Both the position numbers and the translations under genes were made by a program. The notes beneath the pieces were generated by a model. It ran no database searches, had not been told where the DNA came from, and was given only the letters and a program-made list of their open reading frames with translations. DNA of 42,645 bases, taken from an uncultured Planctomycetales bacterium (GTDB lineage: Bacteria; Planctomycetota; Planctomycetia; Isosphaerales; Isosphaeraceae). Every line of letters starts with the position of its first letter. Positions within the stretch are counted from its first letter, which is position 1. The DNA lies in NCBI GenBank assembly GCA_937907525.1, contig CALCIB010000061.1, positions 1 to 42,645 of the forward strand. Reading direction: 5' to 3'. This document shows positions 1-8,304 of this stretch, piece after piece.

Positions 1-50
1 CATACGAGATTACAAGGTGACTGGAGTTCAGACGTGTGCTCTTCCGATCT
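1..50. other. Illumina adapter/index-primer contamination
   Basis: The first 50 bases are a synthetic sequencing adapter. CATACGAGAT at 1-10 is the 3' part of the P7 primer, TACAAG at 11-16 fits a six-base index (the complement of CTTGTA), and the stretch to GCTCTTCCGATCT at 38-50 is the read-2 primer site. Genomic sequence begins at about base 51. Any reading frame starting before 51 is artificial. Confidence 0.97.
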
Positions 51-443
51 ACGGCAATGCTTGAGAAAACCAGCATGTCCTATCGCGGCGGCCTCCTTCC
101 GACGCGGATCAAGGCCGACCTCGCCCCGTTGATCGCGGCCGCGGAGGCCGTGGACGGGCTCGCGGGGCTCGTCGGCGTCGACTTCGTCCAGCGTCACGAC
201 CCGCCCGAATCCGTCATCCTGGAGATCAACCCCCGGGCCACGACGTCGATCGTCGGCATCCTCGCCCTTTGCCGCCCCGGCGCGCTCGCCGAGCTTTGGG
301 CGCTTCAACCTCCCGACGACCTCGACGCCTGGCTGGCCGCCGGCGAGTCGATCCGCCGCGAGATCCGAGAGCGGGGCCCGGTCTATTTCGAGCCCTCCGG
401 ACGAGTTCTCCGACTTGCCGAGTTGGCCGGGGGTGGCCGATGA
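51..443 (+). CDS. ATP-grasp ligase, C-terminal fragment (MfnD-like, methanofuran/H4MPT cluster)
   Basis: This is the last 130 residues of an ATP-grasp enzyme, cut off at the 5' end by the contig edge and adapter. The visible part has the typical C-terminal metal/ATP-binding motif VILEINPRATTS, preceded by a GVDFV strand. In archaea, MfnD (tyramine:glutamate ligase) is an ATP-grasp enzyme of this kind and is encoded with MfnE and MfnF. The two genes directly downstream resemble those partners, so a methanofuran-type cofactor role is likely but inferred from context. The stop overlaps the next start by 4 bp (ATGA), so the genes are co-translated. The ATG at 57 is internal and not the true start. 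Confidence 0.8.
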   Translation, partial: TAMLEKTSMSYRGGLLPTRIKADLAPLIAAAEAVDGLAGLVGVDFVQRHDPPESVILEINPRATTSIVGILALCRPGALAELWALQPPDDLDAWLAAGESIRREIRERGPVYFEPSGRVLRLAELAGGGR

Positions 444-1477
444 CCAGCCCGGATCATGCCCCCCGTCGGCTGGCGCTGGACGTCGGCGGCGCGAACCTCA
501 AGGCGGCGCATTCCGACGGATCGGCGAGATCCTCCCCGTTCGCCGTCTGGCGCGATCCCGACGGCCTGGCCGCGGCGCTCCGGGAGCTCGCCGCGGGATT
601 CCCGCCTTTCGAGAGCGTCGTCGCCACGACCACCGCCGAGCTTTGCGACTGCTTCCAGACCAAGCGCGAGGGCGTCCGGCGGATCGTCGCGGCGGTCGTC
701 GACGCCTTCCCCGGCCGCGACGTCCGCTTCTGGGGAATCGACGCGGCTTTCCACGGCTCCGACGCGATCCGGGAACGCCCGCTCCTCGCCGCCGCGTCGA
801 ACTGGCTGGCGCTGGCGACGGTCGCCGCGAGACTCGTCGGCGACGACCCGGCGGTCCTGATCGACGTGGGATCGACGACCGCCGACGTCATCCCGATCGC
901 GAACGGCCGCGTCGCCGCGCGGGGGCGGACCGACACGGAGCGGCTCCGCAACGGCGAACTGGTCTACGCGGGCGTCTCGCGCACCCCCGTTTGCGCGCTG
1001 GCGGTCGAGCTTCCGTTCCAGGGCGTCGCCACCGGCCTTGCGGCCGAGTCGTTCGCGACGACCCGCGACGTCTACCTCGTCCTGGGCGACCTGCCCGAAG
1101 ACCCGACGGACGTCGACACCGCCGACGGTCGCCCCGCCACTCGCGGGCGCGCCGTCGACCGCCTCGCCCGCATGGTCTGCGCCGATCGCGAGACATGCTC
1201 CGTCGAAGACTCGGTCGAACTGGCCCGCGCCGCCGAGGGCGCGTTGTTCGACCGCCTGGTCGCCGCGGCCCGACGGGCGTGCGCGGCGACGGTCGGAACG
1301 CCGACCGCCGCCGTCGTCTCCGGCTCCGGCGAGTTCCTGGCCCGGCGCGTGGCCGAAGGGCTCGTCGGGGCGTCGGCCGCGGTTCGCTCGCTGGGCGGCG
1401 TCTGGAGTCCGGCCGCGTCGGAGGCCGCCTGCGCGCGGGCTCTGCTGGAACTGGCGGCGGAGGCGCGCGATGGATGA
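440..1477 (+). CDS. MfnF-like H4MPT-linked C1-transfer pathway protein (hydantoinase/sugar-kinase fold)
   Basis: This 345-residue protein belongs to the family annotated as probable H4MPT-linked C1 transfer pathway protein, the bacterial relatives of archaeal MfnF. MfnF joins the furan-methyl phosphate to the tyramine-glutamate part of methanofuran. The ASKHA-type phosphate loops are visible: LALDVGGANLKAA near residue 12 and LIDVGSTTADVIPI near residue 140. A cysteine-containing stretch, TTTAELCDCFQTK, lies between them. The ATG at 440 overlaps the previous stop, and homology begins immediately after it; open frame extends further upstream but lies inside the previous gene. The 3' end overlaps the next gene by 8 bp. 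Family membership is clear; the exact substrate in this organism is inferred. Confidence 0.87.
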   Translation: MTSPDHAPRRLALDVGGANLKAAHSDGSARSSPFAVWRDPDGLAAALRELAAGFPPFESVVATTTAELCDCFQTKREGVRRIVAAVVDAFPGRDVRFWGIDAAFHGSDAIRERPLLAAASNWLALATVAARLVGDDPAVLIDVGSTTADVIPIANGRVAARGRTDTERLRNGELVYAGVSRTPVCALAVELPFQGVATGLAAESFATTRDVYLVLGDLPEDPTDVDTADGRPATRGRAVDRLARMVCADRETCSVEDSVELARAAEGALFDRLVAAARRACAATVGTPTAAVVSGSGEFLARRVAEGLVGASAAVRSLGGVWSPAASEAACARALLELAAEARDG

Positions 1478-2078
1478 CGACCGCCCCCTCGTCGTCAAGG
1501 TCGGCGGCAGCCTGCTGACTTGGGACGGGCTGAAGCCGGCCCTCGCGGGGTTCCTCGCCTCGGGAGAACTGGGAGGGGGGAATCCGGTCCTGATCGCGGG
1601 GGGCGGGGCGTTCGCGGACGCGGTTCGTCTTCTCGACGCGACGCACGGGCTGGGAGAAGAAACGAGCCATCGCCTGGCGTTGCGGGCGATGGACGTCGCC
1701 GCCCGCGTCCTGGCCGCGCTGGTCGTCGGCTCGCGGGTCGTCGAGGACGTCGGCGACCTCGCCGACGCCTGGGCCCGCGACTCGATCCCGATCCTGGCGC
1801 CGCGACGGTTCCTGGAGGAGGTCGACGAGCGAGCGCCCGACCCGCCGCCGCGCTCGTGGGCGACCACGTCCGACTCGATCGCCGCGCGGGTCGCCGCTTA
1901 CGTCAACGCGGATCGATTGGTCCTGCTGAAAAGCGCGACGACCCCGGCGAGGACGCGAGCCGAGGCCGCCACCCTCGGCCACGTCGATCCGGTCTTCCCG
2001 ACGGCCTGCCGAGGGCTCGACCGGGTCGAGTCGATCGACCTTCGCGACCCGCGACGGCCGACGATCCGGCTCGATTGA
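1470..2078 (+). CDS. Amino-acid-kinase family protein, MfnE-like
   Basis: This 202-residue protein has the amino-acid/nucleotide kinase fold. The N-terminal VVKVGGSLL binds phosphate, and LIAGGGAFADAV near residue 45 is the second glycine-rich loop. Archaeal MfnE phosphorylates aminomethylfuran-methyl phosphate to the diphosphate used by MfnF. The order ATP-grasp, MfnF-like, MfnE-like, all with overlapping ends, supports that assignment. The ATG at 1470 lies 8 bp inside the preceding gene, consistent with translational coupling. At 202 residues it is short for a generic amino-acid kinase, as expected for this subgroup. Substrate assignment is by context. Confidence 0.85.
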   Translation: MDDDRPLVVKVGGSLLTWDGLKPALAGFLASGELGGGNPVLIAGGGAFADAVRLLDATHGLGEETSHRLALRAMDVAARVLAALVVGSRVVEDVGDLADAWARDSIPILAPRRFLEEVDERAPDPPPRSWATTSDSIAARVAAYVNADRLVLLKSATTPARTRAEAATLGHVDPVFPTACRGLDRVESIDLRDPRRPTIRLD

Positions 2079-2160
2079 CGGCCCCCGCTACCGTCGGGAC
2101 GACGCGCGGGCTATGATGATCGGCGTTTGGAATCCAGGTCGGACGAGGAGCGGGCCACGG

Positions 2161-2610
2161 ATGCGAGCGGTGATCCAAAGGGTCTCTCGGGCGTCGGTCG
2201 AGGTCGAGGGGGAGGTCGTCGGCGCGATCGGCCGGGGGTGGCTGGTCCTTTTGGGCGTCGGCCGCGACGACGCGCCGGAGGACGCGGCCCGGCTCGCCGA
2301 GAAGATCGTCAACCTCCGGGCCTTCGAGGACGACGCCGGCAAGATGAATCGAAGCGTCGCCGACGTCGACGGCGCGGTCCTGGTCGTCAGCCAGTTCACC
2401 GTCATGGCCGATTGCCGCGGCGGCCGCCGGCCGAGCTTCACCGACGCCGCGCCCCCCGAGCTGGCCGAGGCCCTTTACGAGGAGTTCGTTCGCCGCGTCG
2501 CCGCGCTTGGCCGTCCCGTCGCCACCGGCCGGTTCCGAGCCGAGATGGCCGTCTCCCTGGTCAACGACGGCCCCGTCACCTTCCTGCTGGACGGCCGCCG
2601 TCGATTCTGA
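2161..2610 (+). CDS. dtd: D-aminoacyl-tRNA deacylase (D-Tyr-tRNA deacylase)
   Basis: This complete 149-residue cytoplasmic proofreading enzyme removes D-amino acids, and also glycine from tRNA-Ala, from mischarged tRNA. Both catalytic motifs are intact: SQFT at residues 77-80 and NDGPVT at 135-140. The N-terminus MRAVIQRVSRASV is typical of the family and fixes the ATG at 2161. It is separated from the mfnE-like gene by 82 bp, and a TATGAT hexamer at 2112-2117 could be a -10 element, so it may have its own transcript. No link to C1 metabolism is implied. Confidence 0.96.
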   Translation: MRAVIQRVSRASVEVEGEVVGAIGRGWLVLLGVGRDDAPEDAARLAEKIVNLRAFEDDAGKMNRSVADVDGAVLVVSQFTVMADCRGGRRPSFTDAAPPELAEALYEEFVRRVAALGRPVATGRFRAEMAVSLVNDGPVTFLLDGRRRF

Positions 2611-2636
2611 CGCCGTAATCATAGAGATATTCCGCC

Positions 2637-4154
2637 ATGAGCACCGAACCCATCGTCCTGGGCCTCGACGTCGGCACGCAGAGCCTGCGGGCCGCCCTGG
2701 TGGATCTGAAGGGGAGGACCGTCGCCTTCGGCGTCGCGCCGATCGAGACGGCCTACCCGCGTCCGGCCTGGGCCGAGCAACGCCCCGCGGACTGGTGGAC
2801 CGCGGCCGGGACGGCCGTCGCCAGGGCCCTTGAGGCCGGGGGCGTGAGCCCCGACCGGATCGTGGCGATCGGGCTGGACTGCACCGCCTGCACCGTCGTC
2901 GCCTGCTCGGCCGAGGGCGAGCCCCTCCGCCCGGCCCTGCTCTGGATGGACCAGCGCGCCCACCGCGAGTCCAGAGACGTCAGCGCCACCGGCGACCCGG
3001 TGCTCCGCTACGTCTCCGGCTGGGTCTCGCCGGAGTGGATGCTCCCCAAGGCCCTCTGGCTGAAGCGGCACGAGCCGGAGACCTATCATCGCGCCGACCG
3101 GATCGTCGAATGCACCGATTGGATGATGTACAAGCTAACGGGCGAGTGGACGTTGTCGCTGAACCACCTGGCGGTGAAGTGGAACTACGCCCGCCCCGAC
3201 GGCGGCTGGCCGCTGGGGATGATGCGGGCCGTGGGACTGGACGACCTGGAATCGAAGTGGCCCTCGAAGATCGTCCCGCTGGGCAAGGGGGACGGGACGC
3301 TCACCGCCGGGGCCGCCGCCGAACTCGGCCTCAAGCCGGGGACGAGGGTCGCCCAGGGGGGGATCGACGCCTACCTCGGAATGCTCGGCCTGGGGGCGAC
3401 GGGCGACGGCGACGTCGCCGTGATCGTCGGCTCCAGCACCTGCCACCTGGCGCAGACCCGCGAGGGGGTCTTCGGCTCCGGCGCCGCCGGCTGCTGCCCG
3501 GACGCCACCGTCGAGGGGCTCTACACCATCGAGGCCGGCCAAACCGCCACCGGCTCCATCCTCGACTGGTACCGTCGCCACTTCGCGAGCCGCGAGCAGG
3601 CCGAGGCCGACTCCCGCGGCGTCAACGTCTACACCGTCCTTGACGAGCAGGCCGCGGCCGTCCCGCCGGGCGCCGACGGCCTGGTCGTCCGCGAGGACTG
3701 GCAGGGGAACCGCTCGCCCCACAAGAACCCCCACGCCCGAGGCGCGATCGTCGGCCTGTCGCTCGCGCACGGCCCCGGCCACGTCTTCCGCGCCCTCTAC
3801 GAGGCGACCGCGATGGGGACGCGCGCCATCCTGGAGGACTGCTCCCGCCACGGGCTGACGGTGGAGCGGGTCTTCCTCGGCGGCGGCGGGGCGAAGTCGC
3901 CGCTCTGGCTCCAGATCCACGCCGACGTCCTTCAGAAGCCGGTCCATCTGACCCGCGAGGGGGAGTCGTGCGCCCTGGGCTCCGCGATGTGCGCCGCGGT
4001 GGCCGCCGGGGTCTACAAGGACTTCGACGAGGCCGCGGGGGCCATGGTCGCCGTCGAGCGGCTCGTCGAGCCCGACCCCGGAAACGCGGCGGCGTATGAC
4101 GACCTGTTCGCGCGTTACTCCGACCTCTACCGCCGGCTCAACGATCCGTCTTGA
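2637..4154 (+). CDS. FGGY-family carbohydrate kinase (ribulokinase/xylulokinase type)
   Basis: This 505-residue protein is a full-length FGGY sugar kinase. The N-terminal ATPase motif LGLDVGTQSLRAALVD and the sugar-contacting LLWMDQRA are present. IVGSSTCHLA and the C-terminal VFLGGGGAKSPLWLQ give the nucleotide-binding half. The SSTCHLA stretch is more like ribulokinase or D-ribulokinase subgroups than classical XylB, but the exact pentulose cannot be decided from sequence alone. It starts 26 bp after dtd and ends 37 bp from the convergent CitG/PTPS fusion gene. No sugar transporter or isomerase is adjacent. Confidence 0.85.
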   Translation: MSTEPIVLGLDVGTQSLRAALVDLKGRTVAFGVAPIETAYPRPAWAEQRPADWWTAAGTAVARALEAGGVSPDRIVAIGLDCTACTVVACSAEGEPLRPALLWMDQRAHRESRDVSATGDPVLRYVSGWVSPEWMLPKALWLKRHEPETYHRADRIVECTDWMMYKLTGEWTLSLNHLAVKWNYARPDGGWPLGMMRAVGLDDLESKWPSKIVPLGKGDGTLTAGAAAELGLKPGTRVAQGGIDAYLGMLGLGATGDGDVAVIVGSSTCHLAQTREGVFGSGAAGCCPDATVEGLYTIEAGQTATGSILDWYRRHFASREQAEADSRGVNVYTVLDEQAAAVPPGADGLVVREDWQGNRSPHKNPHARGAIVGLSLAHGPGHVFRALYEATAMGTRAILEDCSRHGLTVERVFLGGGGAKSPLWLQIHADVLQKPVHLTREGESCALGSAMCAAVAAGVYKDFDEAAGAMVAVERLVEPDPGNAAAYDDLFARYSDLYRRLNDPS

Positions 4155-4191
4155 CGGCCGCGCCGGTCCTTGAGAGCGAGTCGACGGGGAT

Positions 4192-5589
4192 TCACGGAAT
4201 CAACCGGACCTCGGCCGACTGACCGAAGCATTCCTCGACCTCGACCCGGAGCGCGTCCGGGTCGGGCCAACCGCGCGCCTTCATGGCCGAGAGCAGGCGT
4301 TCGCCGAGGAGGCGGGCCAGAAGCTCGGCCGTGGTGTTGGGGACCGGGAGGACGACGCACTCGTCGCTGGGAAAGCTCCAGAAGCGGTCGCCGAACCGCG
4401 CGACGGTGTTGGGGCCCTCCGCGGCCACTCGGATCAGCGGGCTTTCGCCGGGAAGCAGCATCCGGTGGTCGAGTTCCAGGACGAGGGCCCTGGTCATGTC
4501 GCGCAGGGCTATGAAGTCGACGACGTAGCCGTTCTCGTCCAGCGGGCCGTCGACCTCCACGGCGACCCGGTAGTTATGGCCGTGAATGCGCTCGCACGTG
4601 TCGCCATCGAACGTGATGAAATGTCCGGACGAGAATACGAGTTCGTCCTTGGCGACGCGGACCTTGTAGGAGGCGGCGGGCATGGCTTGGTCCTTGGACG
4701 AGGGGCTTCGGGCCGGAATCCAGGACGGCTCGCCGGTCCAGGCGGCGGGGCCGACGGGGCGCGGCAGGGGGATCGCGCCTTCGCGGAGGGCGGCGAAGAG
4801 GACCGCGGCGACCAGGTCGGCGGTCGTTCCGGGGTTGCGGCGGCGGCCGTCGGCCCGCAGCCAGGCGTCGAGCGCGGCGAGGGCCGCCGGCGTCAGCCCG
4901 GCGTCGAGCGCGCGGCGGGCGCGACGCGACGCCTCGCGCGCGACCTCCAGACCCAGCTTGCGGGCGATCAGGGAGTCCGGATGGTTCGCCAACAGTTCCA
5001 CATGCGTCGCGACGATCGCGGGTTCCAACGCTCGGCCGGCGTTCAGGTGGCGGCGGAGGATCGGCAGGCCCTCGCCGAGGACCAGCGGGAAGCCGTCGGC
5101 GTACTGGCGGGCGATCAGGTCGCGGTCGGCGGCCAGGGCCATCGCCTGGCGGAGCGTGACGGTCGGCTCGTCGGCGACGTCCTGCGCGTCGGCCCGGCCC
5201 AGGCCGCCGGGGTTCGCCAGCCGGATCGCGCGGTAGACGTGGCGGGCGTCGTCGACGGTCAGCGCGTCGAGCACGCGCGGCAAGCCGGCGGCCAGCTCGA
5301 CGTCCATGGGCGCGGCGGCCATCGGCGCGAGCAGGAGGATGATTCCCAGGTTCGCGTTGGTGGCGACGACCCGGCGCGTGGCCTCGACGGCTTCCAAAAC
5401 GGCGCGGCCCACGCCGACGCTCGCGGCGCGGTCGAGCGGTTCGGCGACGGCCGCGGCGGCGAGGAGGAAGTCGAGGTGGTCCAGGTCGTCGAAGTCGGCG
5501 AAACGGTGGACGTTCCCCGGCTTCCGCGCCTGAACCTCCATGACGCAGGCGATGTGAGCCAGCTTGCCGGGGGACAGGTCTCGGTTCAT
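4192..5589 (-). CDS. Fused CitG-like domain and 6-pyruvoyl-tetrahydropterin synthase-like domain (H4MPT operon)
   Basis: A single uninterrupted frame of 465 residues carries two domains. Residues about 1-290 match the triphosphoribosyl-dephospho-CoA synthase (CitG) family, with ARKPGNVHRF near the start; members of this family occur in bacterial H4MPT gene clusters. Residues about 303-465 are a COG0720 PTPS/QueD-like domain, with zinc histidines in SSGHFI and HGH, and the motif CERIHGH. That fits the CExxHGH pattern reported for PTPS-I/III enzymes, which can make 6-hydroxymethyl-dihydropterin for folate or H4MPT. The ATG at 5589 overlaps the previous stop (ATGA). An internal ATG at 4683 is preceded by AAGGA at good spacing, so a separate PTPS product may also be made. 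It is the last gene of the fhc operon. Confidence 0.82.
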   Translation of the reverse strand: MNRDLSPGKLAHIACVMEVQARKPGNVHRFADFDDLDHLDFLLAAAAVAEPLDRAASVGVGRAVLEAVEATRRVVATNANLGIILLLAPMAAAPMDVELAAGLPRVLDALTVDDARHVYRAIRLANPGGLGRADAQDVADEPTVTLRQAMALAADRDLIARQYADGFPLVLGEGLPILRRHLNAGRALEPAIVATHVELLANHPDSLIARKLGLEVAREASRRARRALDAGLTPAALAALDAWLRADGRRRNPGTTADLVAAVLFAALREGAIPLPRPVGPAAWTGEPSWIPARSPSSKDQAMPAASYKVRVAKDELVFSSGHFITFDGDTCERIHGHNYRVAVEVDGPLDENGYVVDFIALRDMTRALVLELDHRMLLPGESPLIRVAAEGPNTVARFGDRFWSFPSDECVVLPVPNTTAELLARLLGERLLSAMKARGWPDPDALRVEVEECFGQSAEVRLIP

Positions 5590-6473
5590 CGCGACGCCTC
5601 GCGCAAGGCGTCCAGGACGGCGGCGGCGACGTCGATTCCCGTGGCCTGGGATAGCGCCTTCCAGCCCGGCGCGGCGTTGACCTCGACGATCAGTCGACGA
5701 CCCGCGTCCTGGTCCTCGATCACGTCGACCCCCGCGAACGCCGCGCCGATCGCCTCGGCGGCGGCGACGGCCATGGTCTCGGCCTCGGCGTCGGGCGTCC
5801 ACGCCTCGGCCCGACCTCCCAGGGCGACGTTGGTCCGCCACTCCCCCGCGCGCGCCTCGCGGCGCATGGCCGCCAGGACCCGGCCGCGGAGAACGAACAG
5901 CCGAAGGTCGTGGCCGGGGTGTCGGATCGGCTTTTGCAGATAGATCACCGACCCCATGCGCTCCAGTGCGTGGAAGCATCGCCAGGCAAGCTCGCGGTCG
6001 GACACGCGCAGAAGGCCCCGGCCTTCCGAGCCGAACAGCGGCTTGACGACCGCGTCCCCCCCCAGGGCGTCGAACGCCGCCAGGGCCGAGGCCGCCGTCT
6101 GGCCCGTCCAGGTCGTCGGAATCGGCAAACCCCGGCGCTCCAGAAGCGACAGCGTCAGGTATTTGTCGACCGCCGCCTCGACTGCCCTCGGCGGGTTCCA
6201 GACCGTCGCGCCCGCGGCGGTCAGCCGCAGCAGCGCGTCCATCCGAAAGACCACCTGCTCCAGGGTCCCCGGCGGCATCATCCGAACCAGCACGCCGTCG
6301 GCCGCGTCCAGCAGGACCCCGGCCGCGGCCACTCCCTCCGCCTCCGTTCCGAGCGACGCCTCCACCTCCGCGAACGGCAGGACGCGCAGTTCGACCCCCA
6401 GCTTTCCCGCCGCGCGCAGCAAGTCCTCGACGTGCCAGCCGGTCCCGGAAGTCAAGGCGACGAAGGAGGTCAT
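5586..6473 (-). CDS. RimK-like ATP-grasp ligase of the H4MPT cluster
   Basis: This protein of about 295 residues belongs to the RimK/ATP-grasp group that forms amide bonds between carboxylates and amines. VVKPLFGSEGRGLLRV near residue 135 is the glycine-rich ATP loop, IYLQKPIRHPGHDLRLFV follows, and LIVEVNAAPGWKALSQATG is the metal-binding C-terminal motif. In H4MPT operons such proteins are thought to add glutamate or related groups to cofactors; that role is inferred here. I chose the ATG at 6473. A GTG at 6488 would overlap the mch stop as GTGA and add five residues. The 3' end overlaps the next gene by 4 bp. Confidence 0.84.
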   Translation of the reverse strand: MTSFVALTSGTGWHVEDLLRAAGKLGVELRVLPFAEVEASLGTEAEGVAAAGVLLDAADGVLVRMMPPGTLEQVVFRMDALLRLTAAGATVWNPPRAVEAAVDKYLTLSLLERRGLPIPTTWTGQTAASALAAFDALGGDAVVKPLFGSEGRGLLRVSDRELAWRCFHALERMGSVIYLQKPIRHPGHDLRLFVLRGRVLAAMRREARAGEWRTNVALGGRAEAWTPDAEAETMAVAAAEAIGAAFAGVDVIEDQDAGRRLIVEVNAAPGWKALSQATGIDVAAAVLDALREASR

Positions 6474-6484
6474 GCGCGATCCGC

Positions 6485-7435
6485 TCACCCTCTAAACGAC
6501 TTCGCGACGACGTCCGGCCGGACGGCGCCGAAGGCGTGGGAGCGGCCGGTGTCGAGGTTCTGGAAGACGATTTCGGCGGGGCTGAAGAGCATGGGGTCGA
6601 CGGCGTAGAAGTCGTTCTTGTAGCGGGCGAAGATCGCGGCGAAGGGCTCGCCGAAGTCGGGGGAGGAGGACGAGGGGACCTTGGGACCGATCTCGGCCAG
6701 GGAGTCGTCGTCGCCGGTGACGTGCAGGACCGCCCGCGCGCCGTAGAGGATCGCGTCGTTGGTCCGGCCGATCGCGGCCAGGTCGTTTTTCGCCACCGGC
6801 GGCGGCGGAGCCCAGCCCTGGGCCGAGACGATCCGCGACAGATCGAACTTCAGCTCCGCCAGCTTGTGAAGCGCCGTCTCGATCGAACGGGCGACGATCT
6901 GCAACCCGCCGGCGAGGCTGGCGGTGGGGGCGGCCAGGAGGGTGACGTGGAACGGCTCGACGCCGCACTCCCCGGCCACCTTGGCGAAGACCTCCGGCGG
7001 CGGCGCCTTGGCCGTCTCCAGGACGCCGACGATCGTCCGGGAGTCCTCGCGGAAGCCGATGGCGTCGAAGACCGCCTCCTTGCCGCGGGCCGCGCGCATC
7101 GGGCCGGAGCCCATCGCGAAGAACTTCCCCTCGGAGATCGCCCAGCCGGCGTACTGGCTGGCCAGGCACGCCTGGACGGGGTGGTCGGTCCAGACCTCGA
7201 CGAACGGGGTCGCGCGGCCCTCGACCTCGCCCATGGTCAACGAGACGTCGGCCAGCCCTCCCAGGCAGACGCGCGCCAGCGCCAGTCCGGCGGCGAGCCC
7301 GCCGCGAGCCTCGACGCCGCAGTCGACGAACCGGCCGCCCCCCTCGACCTCGCGGGAGGCGATCCGGAGTTCCTCCCCGGCGGCGACCGCCGCCTCGACG
7401 ATCCTCGCGGCGCGGGCGTTCAGAATCAGCGGCAT
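6485..7435 (-). CDS. mch: Methenyltetrahydromethanopterin cyclohydrolase
   Basis: This 316-residue cytoplasmic enzyme interconverts methenyl-H4MPT and 5-formyl-H4MPT in the formaldehyde oxidation pathway. The conserved stretches SQYAGWAISEGKFFAMGSGPMR (given in pieces: SQYAGW, GKFFAMGSGP) and RTNDAILYGARAVL are visible, and the length is normal for Mch. The ATG at 7435 is preceded by GTGAGG six bases upstream, a good ribosome-binding site that overlaps the end of fhcC. A GTG at 7447 is the alternative. It sits between fhcC and the ATP-grasp ligase in one operon. Confidence 0.95.
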   Translation of the reverse strand: MPLILNARAARIVEAAVAAGEELRIASREVEGGGRFVDCGVEARGGLAAGLALARVCLGGLADVSLTMGEVEGRATPFVEVWTDHPVQACLASQYAGWAISEGKFFAMGSGPMRAARGKEAVFDAIGFREDSRTIVGVLETAKAPPPEVFAKVAGECGVEPFHVTLLAAPTASLAGGLQIVARSIETALHKLAELKFDLSRIVSAQGWAPPPPVAKNDLAAIGRTNDAILYGARAVLHVTGDDDSLAEIGPKVPSSSSPDFGEPFAAIFARYKNDFYAVDPMLFSPAEIVFQNLDTGRSHAFGAVRPDVVAKSFRG

Positions 7436-7443
7436 GGCGGACC

Positions 7444-8301
7444 TCACGGGGGCGAGACGACTCTCAGGACCGGCCGCGGCGAGGGCGCGAGAATCTCCCC
7501 CATGCCCCCCTCGGCCAGATCGCCATTATATCGCTCGAACCGGGCCGAGGACATCGCCGAGGGGAGGAGGAACCCCAGCGCCTCCAGGTGGTCCTGGTAT
7601 ATTTTCAGATAAGGGAAGGTGAATTCCCCGGCGCGGGCGAAGGTCGGCGTCAGGAGGGCCGCGGCGTCGCCGTCGAGTCCCGGCAGGACCAAAGTCCCGC
7701 GCTTCATGCCCAGCCCCGGCGAGGCTCCGACGGCGCCCTTGACGAAGACGGTCCCGGCGATCATCCCCCGACCCAACAGCGGGCCGACCGAGCCACCCAC
7801 GGCGATCAACCCCCGGCGCATCATCAACCCGACGTCGGCGCCGGCGTCCCCCTCGACCAGCACGATCCCCTCGCGCATCCCGCGGCGGCTTCCGGGGAAC
7901 GCGCCGCCCACGGCGTCGCCGACGGAGCCCTTGACGCGGAGCAGGCCGCCGGACATCTCCGCGCCGGCCCAGTCGCCGCACGACCCGACGACCTCGGCGA
8001 CGCCCCCCGCCATCCCGGCGGCGAACCTCGGGCCGACGTCGCCGCGGACGGTCAGCGTCCCGAGGGACATCCCCCGGCCGACCGCCGCGACGTCCGCGAG
8101 ATCCCCCTCGACGGTCAGGCGGTCGTCGCCCGCGTCGCCGGAGACGTCGAACAACTCGCCCAGTTCGGCCGTCGCGGCGCCGACGCGCAGGGGGACGCGA
8201 GCGGCGTCGGCCGACGCCAGTCCGCGGAAGGTCTCCGGCTTGATCGGCGAGCCGTCGACCGGAAGCCCGGCCGACGCCCGCCGTCGCAAGGTCAGGCTCA
8301 T
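7444..8301 (-). CDS. fhcC: Formyltransferase/hydrolase complex subunit C (FwdC-like)
   Basis: This 285-residue subunit is related to formylmethanofuran dehydrogenase subunit C. It is dominated by a glycine-rich right-handed helix fold: repeated units such as GRGMSLGTLTVRGDVG, GLMMRRGLIAVGGSVG and GRGMIAGTVFVKGAVG run through residues 70-205. In bacteria FhcABCD hydrolyses the formyl group to formate after transfer from formyl-H4MPT. The C-terminal part ends with a planctomycete-type extension containing FTFPYLKIYQDHLEALGF. The start is 3 bp after the SPFH stop, and the stop overlaps the mch region by GTGA. Confidence 0.93.
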   Translation of the reverse strand: MSLTLRRRASAGLPVDGSPIKPETFRGLASADAARVPLRVGAATAELGELFDVSGDAGDDRLTVEGDLADVAAVGRGMSLGTLTVRGDVGPRFAAGMAGGVAEVVGSCGDWAGAEMSGGLLRVKGSVGDAVGGAFPGSRRGMREGIVLVEGDAGADVGLMMRRGLIAVGGSVGPLLGRGMIAGTVFVKGAVGASPGLGMKRGTLVLPGLDGDAAALLTPTFARAGEFTFPYLKIYQDHLEALGFLLPSAMSSARFERYNGDLAEGGMGEILAPSPRPVLRVVSPP

Positions 8302-8304
8302 GGG

